Positions 1 through 12,157 of a DNA stretch of 64,000 nt are shown in pieces; position 1 is the stretch's first letter; each line of letters begins with the position of its first letter. The stretch is from the NCBI RefSeq assembly GCF_041381155.1, contig NC_091134.1, forward strand, positions 38,647,338 to 38,711,337, given 5' to 3'. The notes under the pieces are model-generated. The model worked only from the letters and a program-made list of their open reading frames with translations. It was not told the DNA's origin and did not search any database. The position numbers and the translations under genes were made by a program. The DNA comes from Argopecten irradians. Its lineage: Eukaryota > Mollusca > Bivalvia > Pectinida > Pectinidae.

Positions 1-83
1 AAAAGAAACAATGAACCTGTATTCAGAACATGACTTGACATTACAAACCAGGTGAGCGATACAGGCCCTCTGGGCCTCTTGTT
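1..83. repeat. End of a dispersed 'ccaggtgagcgatacaggcc' repeat
   Basis: The motif ccaggtgagcgatacaggcc followed by ctctgggcctcttgtt is almost the same as the end of the repeat at 41406-42076. The copy is cut by the window edge. Bases 84-515 show no recognisable feature beyond AT-rich sequence. Confidence 0.6.
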
Positions 84-515
84 TTGAAAAGATATTTCCG
101 ACGCCTTGATACAGGAAAACGAAAATAATATAAACTTCACATCAAGACACATTCGCTATATTAACATACAGTAACATTAAGTATGATGTCATTAGGTCGT
201 ACATTATCTGTGCTCACTCTATGGATAGCATTTTGGGCATTTTGCTAATGGAAGACACTAATTGCTAAAATAAAAATAATCGTTTTAGCATTTATTGCTA
301 AGCCTTTTTGTTTTGCTGAATAAGAAAATGAATTTGTAATTTCATTTTTTTTTTCATTCTAAATACCTGAGCTATCAAATCCATATGATTTAAGATGGAA
401 TTCAAGTTCCTAAAGAAAAAAGAAAGGTTTTAGCAACTTTTGCTAAGGCGTTTTTTTATCTAGAGTTACCAGAGATTATGTACATATCCTAACAGTAAAA
501 TACATACATAGGGCA

Positions 516-1084
516 ATCAAAGGGACAATTCACTTAGGCTAATTTTTTACATAACCAAGCAAAATATAGCATAAATGTATTGTCCTACATTTCTTTTGAA
601 ACATATAACGTAAAACATTGACAAATTCCACAACATTGTTAAGTATTTTAATGAATAACGTTGAAATATAAAATCGTTGATCAATACGATTAAGCAGGTA
701 AAATACGGACGCTGTACCCATACCTCAGCCAAAGTCACGCACGTTAAATAAATAAACTACATAACCACTGAGAAGGTGATAAAATGATTTTAGACAAGGC
801 AATTCACCTAATAAGGTAAACATACAACCGTCAGAGCGATTTGAGCAGTTCAAGACAACAGTGATTACTCTACGAGCAAGGGACGGGGTTCGGCATACAA
901 GAAGTTCGACCACAATGTGTAATGGCGGACAGCGAGCGAGTTTGAACATCTACACACATGTCACCACCATGGGCTTTCCAGGCATATCACATTATAAGCG
1001 ACTGATCTAATTTCCATTAGAACTAGGTTTTTTCAGATATATGTACAAATTTTAATGTTCTCTTAGACTGAATTGTCCCTTTAA
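516..1084. mobile_element. TTAA-target MITE (piggyBac-like), copy 1
   Basis: An element of about 565 bp is bounded by agggacaattcac on the left and gaattgtccct on the right. The right side is followed by TTAA and the left flank is tcaa, a likely decayed TTAA. A second copy at 16369-16941 matches along its whole length and has cleaner TTAA flanks. TTAA targets with short inverted ends are typical of piggyBac-type non-autonomous elements. No transposase is present. It lies just upstream of the SLC22-like first exon. Confidence 0.7.
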
Positions 1085-1156
1085 TAAGGTACATGTATAC
1101 TTGTTTACAGTCGAGAAACAACGCAGTATTTGTTGCAACGTGATTCGAGTAGTATC

Positions 1157-1299
1157 ATGGATTTTGATAAGATAGCAACACAGCTTGGAGACTTTGGTCG
1201 TTACCAGAAATGCCTTTATTTTCTGGTATGTCTATCTGCCATAACCTCAGGGATATTTGGTGTTATGTCTGCCATTGTCTTTGGAGTACCTGACCACAG
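1157..1299 (+). CDS. SLC22-like organic ion transporter, first coding exon
   Basis: The exon starts at an ATG and encodes MDFDKIATQLGDFGRYQ followed by a hydrophobic first transmembrane helix and GVPDHR. This is the usual start of SLC22 organic cation/anion transporters (major facilitator superfamily, plasma membrane). It ends at CACAG|GTGAG with two bases of a split codon. Those bases join exactly to the next exon at 1758 to give an Arg then Cys, so the reading frame continues. The start is the first in-frame Met and fits the family N-terminus. No promoter motif is clear; a MITE ends about 70 bp upstream. Substrate cannot be inferred from this fragment. Confidence 0.85.
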
Positions 1300-1318
1300 G
1301 TGAGATTCCACCCACGAT

Positions 1319-1378
1319 GACGGACGAAGCACGATAACTATAGCTCATTCTTCAACTTAAATCATCGTGCTTCGTCCG
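1319..1378. repeat. Hairpin of gacggacgaagcacgat in SLC22 intron 1
   Basis: gacggacgaagcacgat at about 1320-1336 is matched by its reverse complement atcgtgcttcgtccg at about 1361-1375, with a loop of roughly 25 bases. Similar 'gacggacgaggcacgac' text occurs at 45966 in a repeat tail. This is probably the remnant of a small dispersed repeat. Confidence 0.55.
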
Positions 1379-1757
1379 CCGTTGCCTAAACTACTATGCC
1401 ATTTCCTGTCGGATAACTTTTTAGTTAAACTGTATTCTCAACTTACACCTGTGGGATTGAGCTAACTTAAATTTCCCTCAAATGATTCTGAAGTATGAAA
1501 GAGTGTCTTTCATCCAAAAATCTTTTCAAGATGTAATTACATTATACATTGCATTAGTATCTAAACAATAGGTAGAGCATTTTGAGCACACTGCGCTATA
1601 CATTTGGCCTTGTAATAATGATTCAATTAAATTTTCTGATGCGTCTGAAGGTTCAAGAAATTAGCAGTTTCTTTGGGCTTGTCATCTTTATTTATTGGCA
1701 AACCGATATTTTTATATAGTTTATGACGAAACGTGATTGACTAAACATTGTTCGCAG

Positions 1758-2004
1758 GTGCAAGATACCCAGCTACGAAAATGACACGTACGCTATTCAA
1801 AATGCCCACCATAAGGACCTCATTGGAATGTACATTCCACCATCAGGTGATGATAGCAAACCGTATGACCAATGTCAAACCTACTTGGTAAATAGTAGCA
1901 ATGCGATGTTTGATGTGAATAATCAGTCTGTCAACGCTTTAAAGATAAATTGCCATGAATGGGTTTACAGTGACAACGTTTTCAGGCAAACGTTTACATC
2001 AAAG
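1758..2004 (+). CDS. SLC22-like transporter, second coding exon (extracellular loop)
   Basis: The acceptor TTCGCAG|GTGCAAG completes the split Arg codon of exon 1. The 82 codons that follow encode the large loop between helices 1 and 2. It contains several Cys and Asn-linked glycosylation sequons (NDT, NSS, NQS) and ends with the family signature CHEWVYSDNVF and TFTSK, then |GTAATT. Exons 1 and 2 together give 130 residues of a protein normally around 550 long. I could not find later exons (helix 2 onward) in the following 10 kb, which is mostly mobile DNA. The gene is therefore a fragment, or it has a very long intron here. Confidence 0.85.
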
Positions 2005-2541
2005 GTAATTCATTTGTATATGTACATTAAATATATACGGGAACACGACTTCACCCTTTACAACGCTATTGAAATAAAAAAAATGTGTAGACATAATACA
2101 TGTCTCGAGGTCTTAAGGGCGAAACTTTATTTTCCTTCGTTAATCTATTGAAAACCATAAGGTTTGGTAACTAAGATTTGAAAATTATTCAAATGGCTTC
2201 AGATGCCTAATAAACATTAGTTACAACACCTAAATTATGTACTGTAAATTTGTTGTTTTAGGACTTTTTTTTGTTCGAGTTTTAAGGCCCAAGTCAGGCA
2301 TTACTGTCGTTCTATCATAAGTGTATCGACTCACTGTAGTAGATTACATCGCTACATGTTACAGGTGAAGTGTCTATGTAACACGCATTGTGATTGGCTG
2401 AGTTGATCTAAAAATAGAAGAGTTTAGCCTGCCATTCGTTTTGTCTTTTTATGGTGAATAGAACACCTTTTTCCAGTGAAATACGAAATATAAAACAGTT
2501 CTTTTTACCAGAGATTTCTCTGATTTATGTTAGGCCTAATC

Positions 2542-3010
2542 TCAAACATAACCACACAGTCCATAATAGCGACTTAATTCCGAACCAGGAATGTCAGACA
2601 GGGCATCGATGATACCTAATTCTGTACATGTGAACTCTGATGAATACGACGGATTTTTACGAAGCCTGGATTTCATGGCATGAAATACGTACTCGGCAAC
2701 ATTGTACTGAGAAGAGTATGGTGGTTGGAAGACAAGATTTAGTCCACGTTGTTCCAGCATGTTTGTTAACATTTGTTCACCTGCTCTTTGGTGGTGAAAA
2801 CCACAATTATCCATTACAATAATGTCTCCTCGCGCAAACACGGGATTTTCAAAATCATTAGTTTGCTGTACTGCTTCTTCAAAGAAATTAATCATTTACA
2901 ATGCATTTGAAGGGCCTGGTATAATGTCAAAATAGTCCAGCCCAAAAAAAACACAGCACAAATTGACAGTGAATGTCGCATTTTTCGTGGAAGCAGAGAA
3001 CCATGCTGTT
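2542..3010 (-). pseudogene. Degenerate DDE transposase (IS630/Tc1-like)
   Basis: The minus-strand frame encodes DIIVMDNCGFHH, then LVFQPPYSSQYNVAEYVFHA and KSRLRKN. This matches the second Asp and the PPYS...E block of the DDE catalytic fold in IS630/Tc1-mariner transposases. An in-frame TAA sits just before MINFFEEA (about 2896), and upstream the same frame continues as FFGLDYFDIIPG. The N-terminal DNA-binding domain and first Asp are not visible. It lies inside the TIR pair at 2295-4552, so it is the decayed enzyme of that element. Confidence 0.75.
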
Positions 3011-3144
3011 CCTTGTACAACTTTTCGATGTTTGGACAGGTGGATTTCCAAACGCCGACTACTTTAGATATTTCCATATCACACCCCATCATTATACATT
3101 TTCACTACCCTTTCGCGTACTTTTAGATTGGTTCATGGCTTTGA

Positions 3145-3672
3145 TGGCCCTGCAGGTAGGGCGTTAGAATTGTACCTGCTGCCCCTATTGCATGATCGTA
3201 AAAGGCGACTAAATTTAGGACCTTATCTTTTCTCTTCTTCCTAACTGACTTTATCTTTCCTAATGCCTCCCTTGGCACCGCCTCACTTTTGGCCTTGAGT
3301 TGAGCGTTCGCCCCTGTGAGGAAGGCTCTGGGTTCTGTCCCCTGGCCGAGACACACCAAAGTCTAAAAAAGTGGTAGTTTCTACTCCTGCTTAGCGCTCA
3401 GCATAACGGGAGTGGGACGACTGGTTCACCCGTTGTCAGTATAATGTGACCGGGTGAGGTGTGTTGCTTGGTGTCTTCGGCGGCATGCTTCAGTGATATA
3501 GCACTATAAAAAGGGCAATAGTTCCACTATACAAAAAGACACAACATGAATATACCACAGTCTCCCAAGACACGAACCTCGCACAACATACACGCAACAC
3601 ACCACATACATGGGAGGCCGTCCTTACATGACCATAGCTGTTGATAGGACGTTAATTAATCAAACAAACAAA
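3145..3672 (+). mobile_element. SINE-like retroposon, full copy 1, with target duplication
   Basis: The copy is about 528 bp, begins at tggccctgcaggtaggg and ends in a short-repeat tail aatcaaacaaacaaa. The 12-base direct repeat tcatggctttga flanks it at 3133-3144 and 3673-3684, direct proof of retroposition-type insertion. Internal blocks include tagcgctcagcata and gactggttcacccg, which resemble RNA polymerase III A and B boxes of tRNA-derived SINEs. It may belong to a known molluscan SINE family such as RUDI, but I did not compare it. It is nested in the transposon at 2295-4552. Confidence 0.8.
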
Positions 3673-4702
3673 TCATGGCTTTGACATGTCGACATAAGAT
3701 CGGTTGAGGACTGCTTCTAATTTTGGCGCATATTAGCGAGAGATTAAAAGAGTAACGTACACATGTGCAAACACACACATGTACCGGTAACTTATAATAT
3801 GCACGCGTTGACAGCTTGGCGATCGACGATTTTTAGTACTTCAACACTTTTTTTATTCAGTATAAAGTTCAGATTAAGAGTTAAATTAACATTTTAAGTA
3901 TACATTACCATAAGAAACTGAACAGTTATGTTTAGCAGATAACGTTACTTTATTCTTGACCTTCATATTTATTCATTATCAGTATTATTATGTTTAAATC
4001 AATGTTACGTATTCTTCTACAGCTAGTATAACCTGATTGTGTGTTATCTCTTTCCATGTTTGATTTTTTTACAATCATATTATTTATATATAAATTTACA
4101 ACAGCTATTTCAGGAAACTCGGTCCGTCAAGTTCGTCACATGTGCTACATGTAGGTGTACTACACAAAAAACACCCTGGATCAAAACAGTCATGTATATT
4201 TTTACAGCGCGAATTCTATATATCAGCGTTATTTATTTTTACTGCGTAATACTTCTATTTTACAAATATTAATTTTTCTTATGTTTATATATTTGAACAG
4301 TTGTAATTGTTTTGACGTACTCACAACCTCCCGAATACACAAATAGCGGCCATTTTAAACTGGAGTGTTTTCCAGCGGATGTACAATTAGGTTGTATAAC
4401 GTTTATTTGTATACACACTTCAGCCAATTACAATGCGTGTTACATAGACTCTTCACCTGTAACATGTAGCGATGTAATCTACCACAGTGAGTCGATACAC
4501 TAGTACTGTAACACAATCGTGCAATCTTATGATAGAACGGCAGTAATATCAGGATATAAACAATGATTGCATCTAAAGATCAGCATAAGAAAAAAGCAAG
4601 AAGGAACTACTAAAACACAGATTTTAAATGTTGATTTTATAAAAAAATTGCATAGGATAAAAATTGTTTTGGTTCACAGGACTTAAAATGTTTACCGTAT
4701 GC

Positions 4703-5229
4703 GCCCTGCAGGTAGGGCGTTAGAATTGTACCTGCTGCCCCTATTGCATGATCGTAAAAGGCGACTAAATTTAGGATCTTATCTTTTCTATTCTTCCTAA
4801 CTGACTTTATCCTTCCTAATACCTCCCTTGGCACCGCCTCACTTTTGGCCTTGAGTTGAGCGTTCGCCCCTGTGAGGAAGGCTCTGGGTTCTGTCCCCTG
4901 GCCGAGACACACCAAAGTCTATAAAAGTGGTAGTTTCTGCTCCTGCTTAGCGCTCAGCAAAAAGGGAGTGGGACGACTGGTTCGCCCGTTGTCAGTATAA
5001 TGTGACCGGGTGGGGTGTGTTTCTTGGTGTCTTCGGCGGCATGCTCCAGTGATATAGCACTATAAAAAGGGCAAAAGTTCCACTATACAAGAAGACACAA
5101 CATGAATATACTGCAGTCTCCCAAAACACGCACCTCGCACAACATACACGCAACACACCGCATACATGGGAGGCCGTCCTTCATGACCATAGCTGTTAAT
5201 AGGACGTTAATTAATCAAACAAACAAATC
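4703..5229 (+). mobile_element. SINE-like retroposon, copy 2
   Basis: This is a near-identical relative of the copy at 3145-3672, running from gccctgcaggtagggcg to the caaacaaacaaatca tail. No clear target duplication was seen. The sequence from 5230 to about 5775 is AT-rich and shows no feature. Confidence 0.8.
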
Positions 5230-5775
5230 ATTTCACTAACGATGTAAGTACTGCCAAAAATCATTTTCAGCTCTTATTTGTCCACATAAAGTTAAAACCA
5301 ATGAATTGAAAGTACTGTAATTCCCAAAATGTTTGTATTTTTGGTAATGAATAACATATTAACAGTTCATCTTGATACGTGAGTATGAAAAATACGCGAC
5401 ACATAATTTTAAGATTGGTTTGTGCGCTATTCAAAATTTTCTGTGTGTGGGGAACACACTTTTACCTGTTGAACATACTTAAAAAATAGTTGTCAACACG
5501 ATAAGTTGGTTATGACCATTAAAACACTATGTGGGGCGTGCAATATAATTAAGCGAAAACCAGCCATGAACAAAAACGAACGAAATCTACATTGTCAACA
5601 TATGGGCGGCCGGATTTGTTTTCCGGTATTTGTTACTGTTTTTGGCATCAGCTATTGAATTATAACCCAACTTTTCAGGGGGAAATTTTCAAATGCGGGG
5701 ACTAATTTTCCGTGGTAGAAAACGCATTCTGTGATATCTTGAAACATGTTTTAGTTTATATTCTTTATTTGATTG

Positions 5776-5988
5776 GTGTCTTCTTCAGCGGCATACTTCA
5801 GTTATATAACACTAAAAAGGTTAAGTGTTCCACTATTCAAGAAGGCATAATACGAATATACCACAGCCTGCCAGATTATATGCACCTCGCATTTAACACA
5901 TGCAATACACCACATACATGAGAGGTCGTCCTTAAATGACCCTGTCTGTTAATAGGACGTTAATTAATCAAACAAGCAAGCAAATGGT
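5776..5988 (+). mobile_element. SINE-like retroposon, 5'-truncated copy
   Basis: Only the 3' part is present, from ggtgtcttcttcagcggcat through ttaataggacgttaatt to the caaacaagcaagcaaat tail. Divergence is higher than in the full copies. From about 5990 to 6740 no gene or clear repeat is seen. Confidence 0.7.
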
Positions 5989-6739
5989 TTCAATACCGAT
6001 GTTAATTTTGTAGACATGTTCCCGTGGACAGTGATGAAATGTTAGCTAATTATAATCGTTGGTGTTCATGATTATGTTTTTCTTCTGTTTTTGTTATTTT
6101 GCGCCTACTAAGCTGCCTGTATCGTCAGAGACCAATGGGTGATCGTACTACACTCATCACCCGAAAATATGCTAATTCACATACAAGAATTGACCAATTA
6201 GATTACTCGATATATAATTATATGCTTGCACGAGGCATAATAGTAGTACAGGATAGGATATAAGACCACTTTACGCTCAATGAAATCAAGGTTCTTAACG
6301 TGGTTAGACGTGTGGTTAACGTGGCGGCGCCCATAGGGATATTTTGTCAAAAATAATAAAAATAATAAAAACAAATCCTATAGGTGGCTGACTTCTAAAA
6401 CTAGCCAGGAACAGTATGTGGATATGTATAGCGATTTAATCGGTGAGTGGACATATCTGTAATCAATGCGTTAACAAGCTAAACAGAATGAACAAACTGT
6501 CGACCCTTGAGCGTGACAGAATCCTAGACACACTTAGACATTTGTTGTTGTTATGTCGCCGTATAGTAACATAACGCTTAATCTGATTGGATGAAATGCA
6601 AACGCAAAAATGCACTGGAACCAATCAAATTCCTCATGCATATGAATTACCTATGATGAGTTTGCTTACGGTGATAAGTGTAACGTAGTGCGCTCACCCG
6701 GGGATCTCTGACGATGAGCTGCCTCTAACGTTTTTCCTT

Positions 6740-8070
6740 TTTAGGTCATTTGACCCGAAGGTCAGGATGACCTATTGTCATCATGCATCGTCCGTCCTCG
6801 TGCCCAATATCAGTACCCTGGACACTCTGGTCCTTGAGAAGAAGCCGTTTTAAGATTTTAGCTTTTTTACCCCTGTGACCTTGAATGATGGTCAATGTCA
6901 TTGATTTAAACACATTAGTAGCCCTTCCTCCCAGTATGTCAGGGGCCCAATATCAGGTCTCTAGGCCTCTTAGTTGTTCACAAGAAGTAATGTAAAGATT
7001 TTAGCCTATTTGACCCCTGTGACCTTAAATGAAGGTTAAGGTCATTCATTTGAACAAATTTGGTAGCCTTTCATCCCAGCATGTTGCAGGCCCAATATCA
7101 GTTGTCTAGGGCTCTTAGTTATTCACAAGAAGTTGTTTAAAGAATTTTAGCCTATTTGACCCCTGTGACCTTAAATGAAAGTCAAGGTCATTCATTTGAA
7201 CAAACTTGGTAGCCTTTCATCCCAGCATGCTACAGGCCCAATATCAGTACCCTGGGCCTTCTGGTTCTTGAGAAGAAGTCGTTTAAAGATTTTAGGCATT
7301 TTGACCCCTGTGACCTTGAAGTGAAGGTCAAGGTCATTCATTTGAAAACACCATAGTAGCCCTTCATTCCAGCATGTTGCAGGGGCCCAATATCAGTACC
7401 CAAGGCCTCTTAGTTATTGAAAGAAGTAATTTAAAGATTTTAGCCTATTTTGACCCCTGTGACCTTGAATGAAGGCTAAGGTCATTCATTTGAACAAACT
7501 TGGTAGCCCTTCATCCCAGCATGTTGCAGGCCCAATATCAGTTGTCTAGGCCTCTTAGTTATTCACAAGAAGTTGTTTAAAGAATTTTAGCCTATTTGAC
7601 CCCTGTGACCTTAAATGAAGGTTAAGGTCATTCATTTGAACAAACTTGGTAGTCCTTTATCCCAGCATGCTACAGGCCCAATATCAGTACCCTGGGCCTT
7701 CTGGTTCTTGAGAAGAAGTCGTTTAAAGATTTTAGGCTATTTGACCCCTGTGACCTTGAATGAAGGTCAAGGTCATTCATTTGAAAAAAAACTTGGTAGC
7801 CCTTCATTCCAGCATGTTGCTGGCCCAATATGAGAACCCTGAGCCTTTCGGTTCTTGAAAAGAAATAATTTAACGGATTTTAGCCCATTTGACCCCTGTG
7901 ACTTTGAATGAAGGGCAAGGTTATTCATTTGAACAAACTTGGTAGCCTTTCATCCCAGCATGTTATATGCCCAATATCAGTACCCTAGGGCTTCTGGTTC
8001 TTGAGAAGAAGTCGTTTAAAGATTTTAAAATTTTTGACCCCTGTGACCTTGAATGAAGATCAAGGTCATT
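6740..8070. repeat. Tandem array, about 145-150 bp unit ('tgacccctgtgacc' family), about 9 units
   Basis: Units share tgacccctgtgaccttgaat, aggtcaaggtcattcatttg, cttggtagcccttcatccca, caggcccaatatcagtaccc and gagaagaagtcgtttaaaga. The repeat of tgacccctgtgacc occurs at about 7011, 7159, 7302, 7453, 7598, 7741 and onward. Related blocks lie at 16040-17800 and 46040-46620. Short ORFs in it are translations of the repeat. Confidence 0.9.
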
Positions 8071-8359
8071 GATTCAGTAGCTCGCTGGTACCTTGTTTCG
8101 TGCATATTCCGCACGCGAACGGAAAAGCTGCTTAGCTCTGATTTGTAGATTTCGCAAATTTGATAAGAAGACCTAGAGAAAAACTTATTATTCTGCGCAA
8201 TCGTTAACATGATACTATGCATTACAAATTTTTGGTATTATTGATTGAGCCAATTCTTTCTTCTCATCGGCTTATCTGTATGGTAACATAGTCATATTTT
8301 GTTTATTTTTGGTAATTAGGAGTTTACTGTGTATTACATACATTATGCATTTTTCACAG

Positions 8360-8970
8360 TTTAACATGCACCATACCCCCTCTAACCCCCACCATAACAT
8401 AATCCGTTTCAGAATCTATACTTTCAACCCGTATCACCCAATCCAACCCACCCCCACACCCCACCCCCCCACATTGAACCCCCCCCCACCCACCCCCATG
8501 AGTGAAAATAGCACCCCCCTGGGTTGGTCCTCGAGGGGGGACTGTGGGGTTACATTAGTGAGGGAGGCCAGGTCGGCGGATCTCCAGGGGTTATGTGCGA
8601 GTTAAGCAGGGGTCTGGTTCACACGACGTGAGGGGTGGTATACTGGGGGGTCGGTGAATTAGGGGTCGTAATCGTCGGTCTAGTATCTTCAGTAGTTTTA
8701 TGTTTATAGAGGATGTTTAACTGTTAGGTAGTAATTGGGAAGGGATTGTGCTGAGTCGGAATAACTCGTGTTTTTGACGGTATTGTGCTTATAGTATCTA
8801 GATGGACACTGGGGACCAGCGATTATAGCGGTGGGAACTGCTCGTCGGCTTTGGGTAGATTGGGCGTGAGGCTTGGTATATGCGCACGTCGCATGTCGGT
8901 TTAGCACGAAGCTCCAAGGGGTTATAAGGATGTTCAGACCATTTGATTAACTTTTGCGATAGCTTGTATG
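8360..8970. other. C-rich then G-rich low-complexity segment
   Basis: The top strand is strongly C-rich (runs of c, ccaccc) from about 8370 to 8518. It switches abruptly at ctcgagggggg to G/T-rich sequence up to about 8970. No coding signal was recognised. The composition is unlike the AT-rich flanks. Confidence 0.5.
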
Positions 8971-9129
8971 GTTGGGGGTAAAGGTTATTTAAATTGGTAA
9001 ACAAACTTCGGCGGTATACCCCTTCATCTCATGCATATCACGAGCACATGGATCAGTTTTCTAGGCCTCTTCATTATTTAAAAAAAGTCGTTAACGGTTT
9101 TCTCCTATTTGAAACCCCCGTGATTCCGT

Positions 9130-9215
9130 ATTTCCTCCACAACAAACCGCACATCCTTACACGGCCCTTGCTGTTAATAGGACGTTAAACCCAATCAAAC
9201 CCACGCATGGGTAAA
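9130..9215 (+). mobile_element. Short SINE-like 3' tail fragment
   Basis: The stretch cggcccttgctgttaatag followed by gacgttaaacccaatcaaac matches the 3' end of the SINE-like repeat. The stretch from 9216 to 10295 holds only AT-rich sequence, a C tract near 9797-9810 and a CACGTG-containing segment near 10105. No gene is supported. Confidence 0.55.
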
Positions 9216-10295
9216 AGTCTCCACAATCCCTATTTTATCGAAAAGAAACTTTTTCTCATATAAACAAGAACTAATCATACGATAGACAATATTGGTCTGA
9301 TTAAACAGTAATCCGTTACAATTACATGCATTTCTATATTTTTGTTTTTTCTTTGAACATTGTATTTTTAGCATTATGCTAGAAAATATATCTATAAATA
9401 TGAAACGTCATAATCGGCAAATTAACCTCCCCTTAATTTAATCCCAATGAAAACATTATATTGTAACAGAATGGAAGAATTTAATTAAAATAGTGTGTCC
9501 ACTCCAAGTGTTATTTATTACAGATGAAAAAGTATTAAAAACAAATCATATCTAATGGTAATGCCTCACCTAACCGATATGACTTCAACTGTTTGAAACG
9601 TAAACTTAACTGTATAATGAGGATATATATATAAACTTATTTTTTAATTTTTTTCCCAACACACCCAAAAGTAATTAAATTAGTAACATGAGTTTGTCTA
9701 ACGAGAATTGACGGAGCGAACCACAATTTTTCAGGTTGGCTTCTTTTAGTTGTTTGACTTAGGCCTATATTCCATGATTATTTAGTTTACCGTTATCCCC
9801 CCCCCCCCCGCCTTTGCCTGACATTGTCGCATTGATTTCATCGCTGTATAATTTAGGAGCAATTTTTAGATTGTACTGGCAGGCGACCAGTTCTCTCGCC
9901 AAGTAACAATTCTGACTCACGATCATGTGGAAAATGTACACCGCGTCGCGTGTTTTTTTCGCGTACTTTTGTCACGAAAGAAGACAGACCTTCATCACCG
10001 ACGAATATCCAAGAATTTGTGAGAAAATTCTGCCTAGAACGTAAGTTACCAGGTAAAAAAACCCTTAAGAACCCAACATGATATCAGCTGATCGCCAGGG
10101 GGGTCACGTGGTTTCAATTGTTAGAAATAACAAATGTCAAATAATGTCAACAAACTTTACCTCGATATGTCTTCTGTCGCCTGAAACAGTTATTCCATTA
10201 TTAGCTCCACGTGCTCCGCACAACATATTGTCGATAGAAAACAGTCTTGCAACTATGCTTGATGGCGTATCTATGACGTTTTTCAATTTATTTTT

Positions 10296-10823
10296 GGCCC
10301 TGCACGTAGGGCGTTAGAATTGTACCTGCTGCCCCTATTGCATGAATCGTAAAAGGCGACTACATTTAGGATCTTATCTTTTCTCTTCTTCCTAACTGAC
10401 TTCATTTTTCCTAATGCCTCCCTTGGCACCGGCTCACTTTTGGCCTTGAGTTGAGCGTTCGCCCTTGTGAGGAAGGCTCTGGGTTCTATCCCCTGGCCGA
10501 GACACACCAAAGTCTATAAAAGTGGTAGTTTCTGCTCCTGCTAAGCGCTCAGCATACAGGGAGTGGGACGACTGGTTCGCCCGTTGTCAGTATAATGTGA
10601 CCGGTTGGGGTGTGTTGCTTGGTGTCTTCGGCGGCATGCTTCAGTGATATAGCACTATAAAAAGGGCAACATTTCCACTATACAAGAAGACACAACACGA
10701 ATATACCGCAGTCTCCCAAAACATGCACCTCGCACAACATACACGCAACACACCGCATACATGGGAGGCCGTCCTTACATGACCATAGCTGTTTTAAATA
10801 GAACGTTAATTAAACAAACAAAT
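10296..10823 (+). mobile_element. SINE-like retroposon, copy 3
   Basis: Full-length copy from ggccctgcacgtagggcg to the aattaaacaaacaaatc tail. It carries the same ggttctatcccctggccgag and cgctcagcata blocks as copies 1 and 2. No target duplication was identified. From 10824 to about 11825 the sequence is AT-rich without a supportable feature. Confidence 0.8.
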
Positions 10824-11829
10824 CGGTTAGTTTTGCCGATTGAAATGGCGACCATCTTGAAAAGAAACCCGGAAGTAGATACATTTTTTCATTGGTTTCC
10901 TATTAAAATAATGTTTTGATAGTCTCGGCAACTCGCAAAAGTGTACGATTTTTCCCTATGCTGTTCTACTTTTAAGCTTATAATGACATTTGAATGACCA
11001 CAGCTATAACATTACCACGTTCATAAAAATCGGGCAAAAAAGATAAATCAACAAGGGCAGGCACAAAAATTTGAACAACAATGTCAATGTCGGCTTTGCT
11101 TATGTAGTACAAAAAAATTCTACTAATTGAAAAGAAAGGGCAGTGTCTTTATGTTACATATCATTTGATATTTGTCCATCTGTGACTATATATATCATGC
11201 ATTATTTATAAAATCGTGTCATGTAATTTTTTTGTCAACAGTCTTGTCTTCTTGTCGACGTACTTCGGAACGAAAACGCATTTTGTACTTTTCACTCAAT
11301 ACATTTGTAATAAAACTATGAAAAAAAGTTATGATATCGATTCGAGTTTAAATCTTAAAATTTTGCAAGGTAAGGTTTGCCCCAAAAAACTCAAATCTTA
11401 CTAAGATATTTACCTTAACAGCCATCATGCTAATGACTGACGAGTCTATACAACCATTTAGTAAGCCTACGTAGATAGAAGATCGTCTTGGAAGTAGTGG
11501 AATCACCTAGAAGTACAAATATTATCTTTGATCCGGTATTGCGTTGTTCTTAAAATCAAATTGATTTATAATTTGTAAAACAATCCATTTCTTTACATTT
11601 TTTTCTTAATTTATTTATAAAGCTTAAACACAATATCTGCGTTAATGGATTAAATTTGTTTGCAAAAAAGAAATCCACAAATAAAATATCTACATGATTG
11701 TTCTTCATTTTTTCGCAGTTCACTTCGTTTGCACGAGATTAACTTTCTTCATCAGTCAATGCAAGCAACAAAATTGACAATCAATCCTTAAATAAATTGT
11801 TTTGTACCAAACTTCATGTTTGTGGAGTG

Positions 11830-12000
11830 AGATTGTACTATAAAAGAGAATGATAGTCCCGTTATAACAAAGGGTCACACTATTACGAAAATGCCACTTC
11901 TCCTAAAAACAAACAGGCATTTACACATGCAACACATCATATGCAGGGGAGGCCACTCTTAGCTTTTATTATGACGTTAGTAAAGCTGAACCCACAAACT
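11830..12000 (+). mobile_element. Highly diverged SINE-like 3' fragment
   Basis: Degraded matches to the SINE-like tail are seen in order: actataaaa, tttacacatgcaacacatc, aggggaggcc and atgacgttagtaaa. The copy is old and the call is tentative. It lies just 3' of the last SLC43-like exon found. Confidence 0.4.
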
Positions 12001-12077
12001 CTGTTTGTTCAATTACATTTATGAAGAAACAATAATAGGATTTCCCTTTTACTTTAAAACAATCGAAGGACACATAC

Positions 12078-12157
12078 CTGCTTATAATTAGAAATCAATA
12101 AAGCCTGACCAGCTGTACCTGTCAGTACGATTCCTGGTAAAGGAAGCCAGGGATTCC
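12078..12157 (-). CDS. SLC43-like transporter, third exon
   Basis: Minus-strand exon between acceptor TTACAG|GGAATC and donor AAGCAG|GTATGTG. It encodes NPWLPLPGIVLTGTAGQ and LLISN. This is the helix that in SLC43 (L-type amino acid transporter LAT3/LAT4 family, major facilitator superfamily) reads NPWLL...LLISN. It begins in phase 1, which matches the end of the exon at 12512-12558, and ends in phase 0. The following exon (usually ANLF...RST) was not found between 8 and 12 kb. The function as a neutral amino-acid carrier is family inference only. Confidence 0.8.

Larger units (their letters stand above)
2295..4552 (-). mobile_element. DNA transposon with about 110-bp terminal inverted repeats
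   Basis: Bases 2295-2402 reappear in reverse complement at 4421-4552. The matched text includes tgtatcgactcactgt, agattacatcgctacatgtt and acaggtgaag. The right copy has about 25 extra bases inside. Between them lies a broken DDE transposase on the minus strand and a later SINE-like insertion (3145-3672). The family appears to be IS630/Tc1-like from the transposase motifs; exact termini and target duplication were not fixed. Confidence 0.75.

Noticed and set aside
3123-3359. Basic ORF starting MVCLGQGTEPRAFLTG, seen in four places
   Set aside because: It lies antisense inside the SINE-like repeat (also at 4637, 10283 and 49070). Conservation between copies reflects recent retroposition, not a protein.
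7615-7833. Short ORFs in the 'tgacccctgtgacc' array
   Set aside because: They are translations of tandem repeat units and change frame with unit length.
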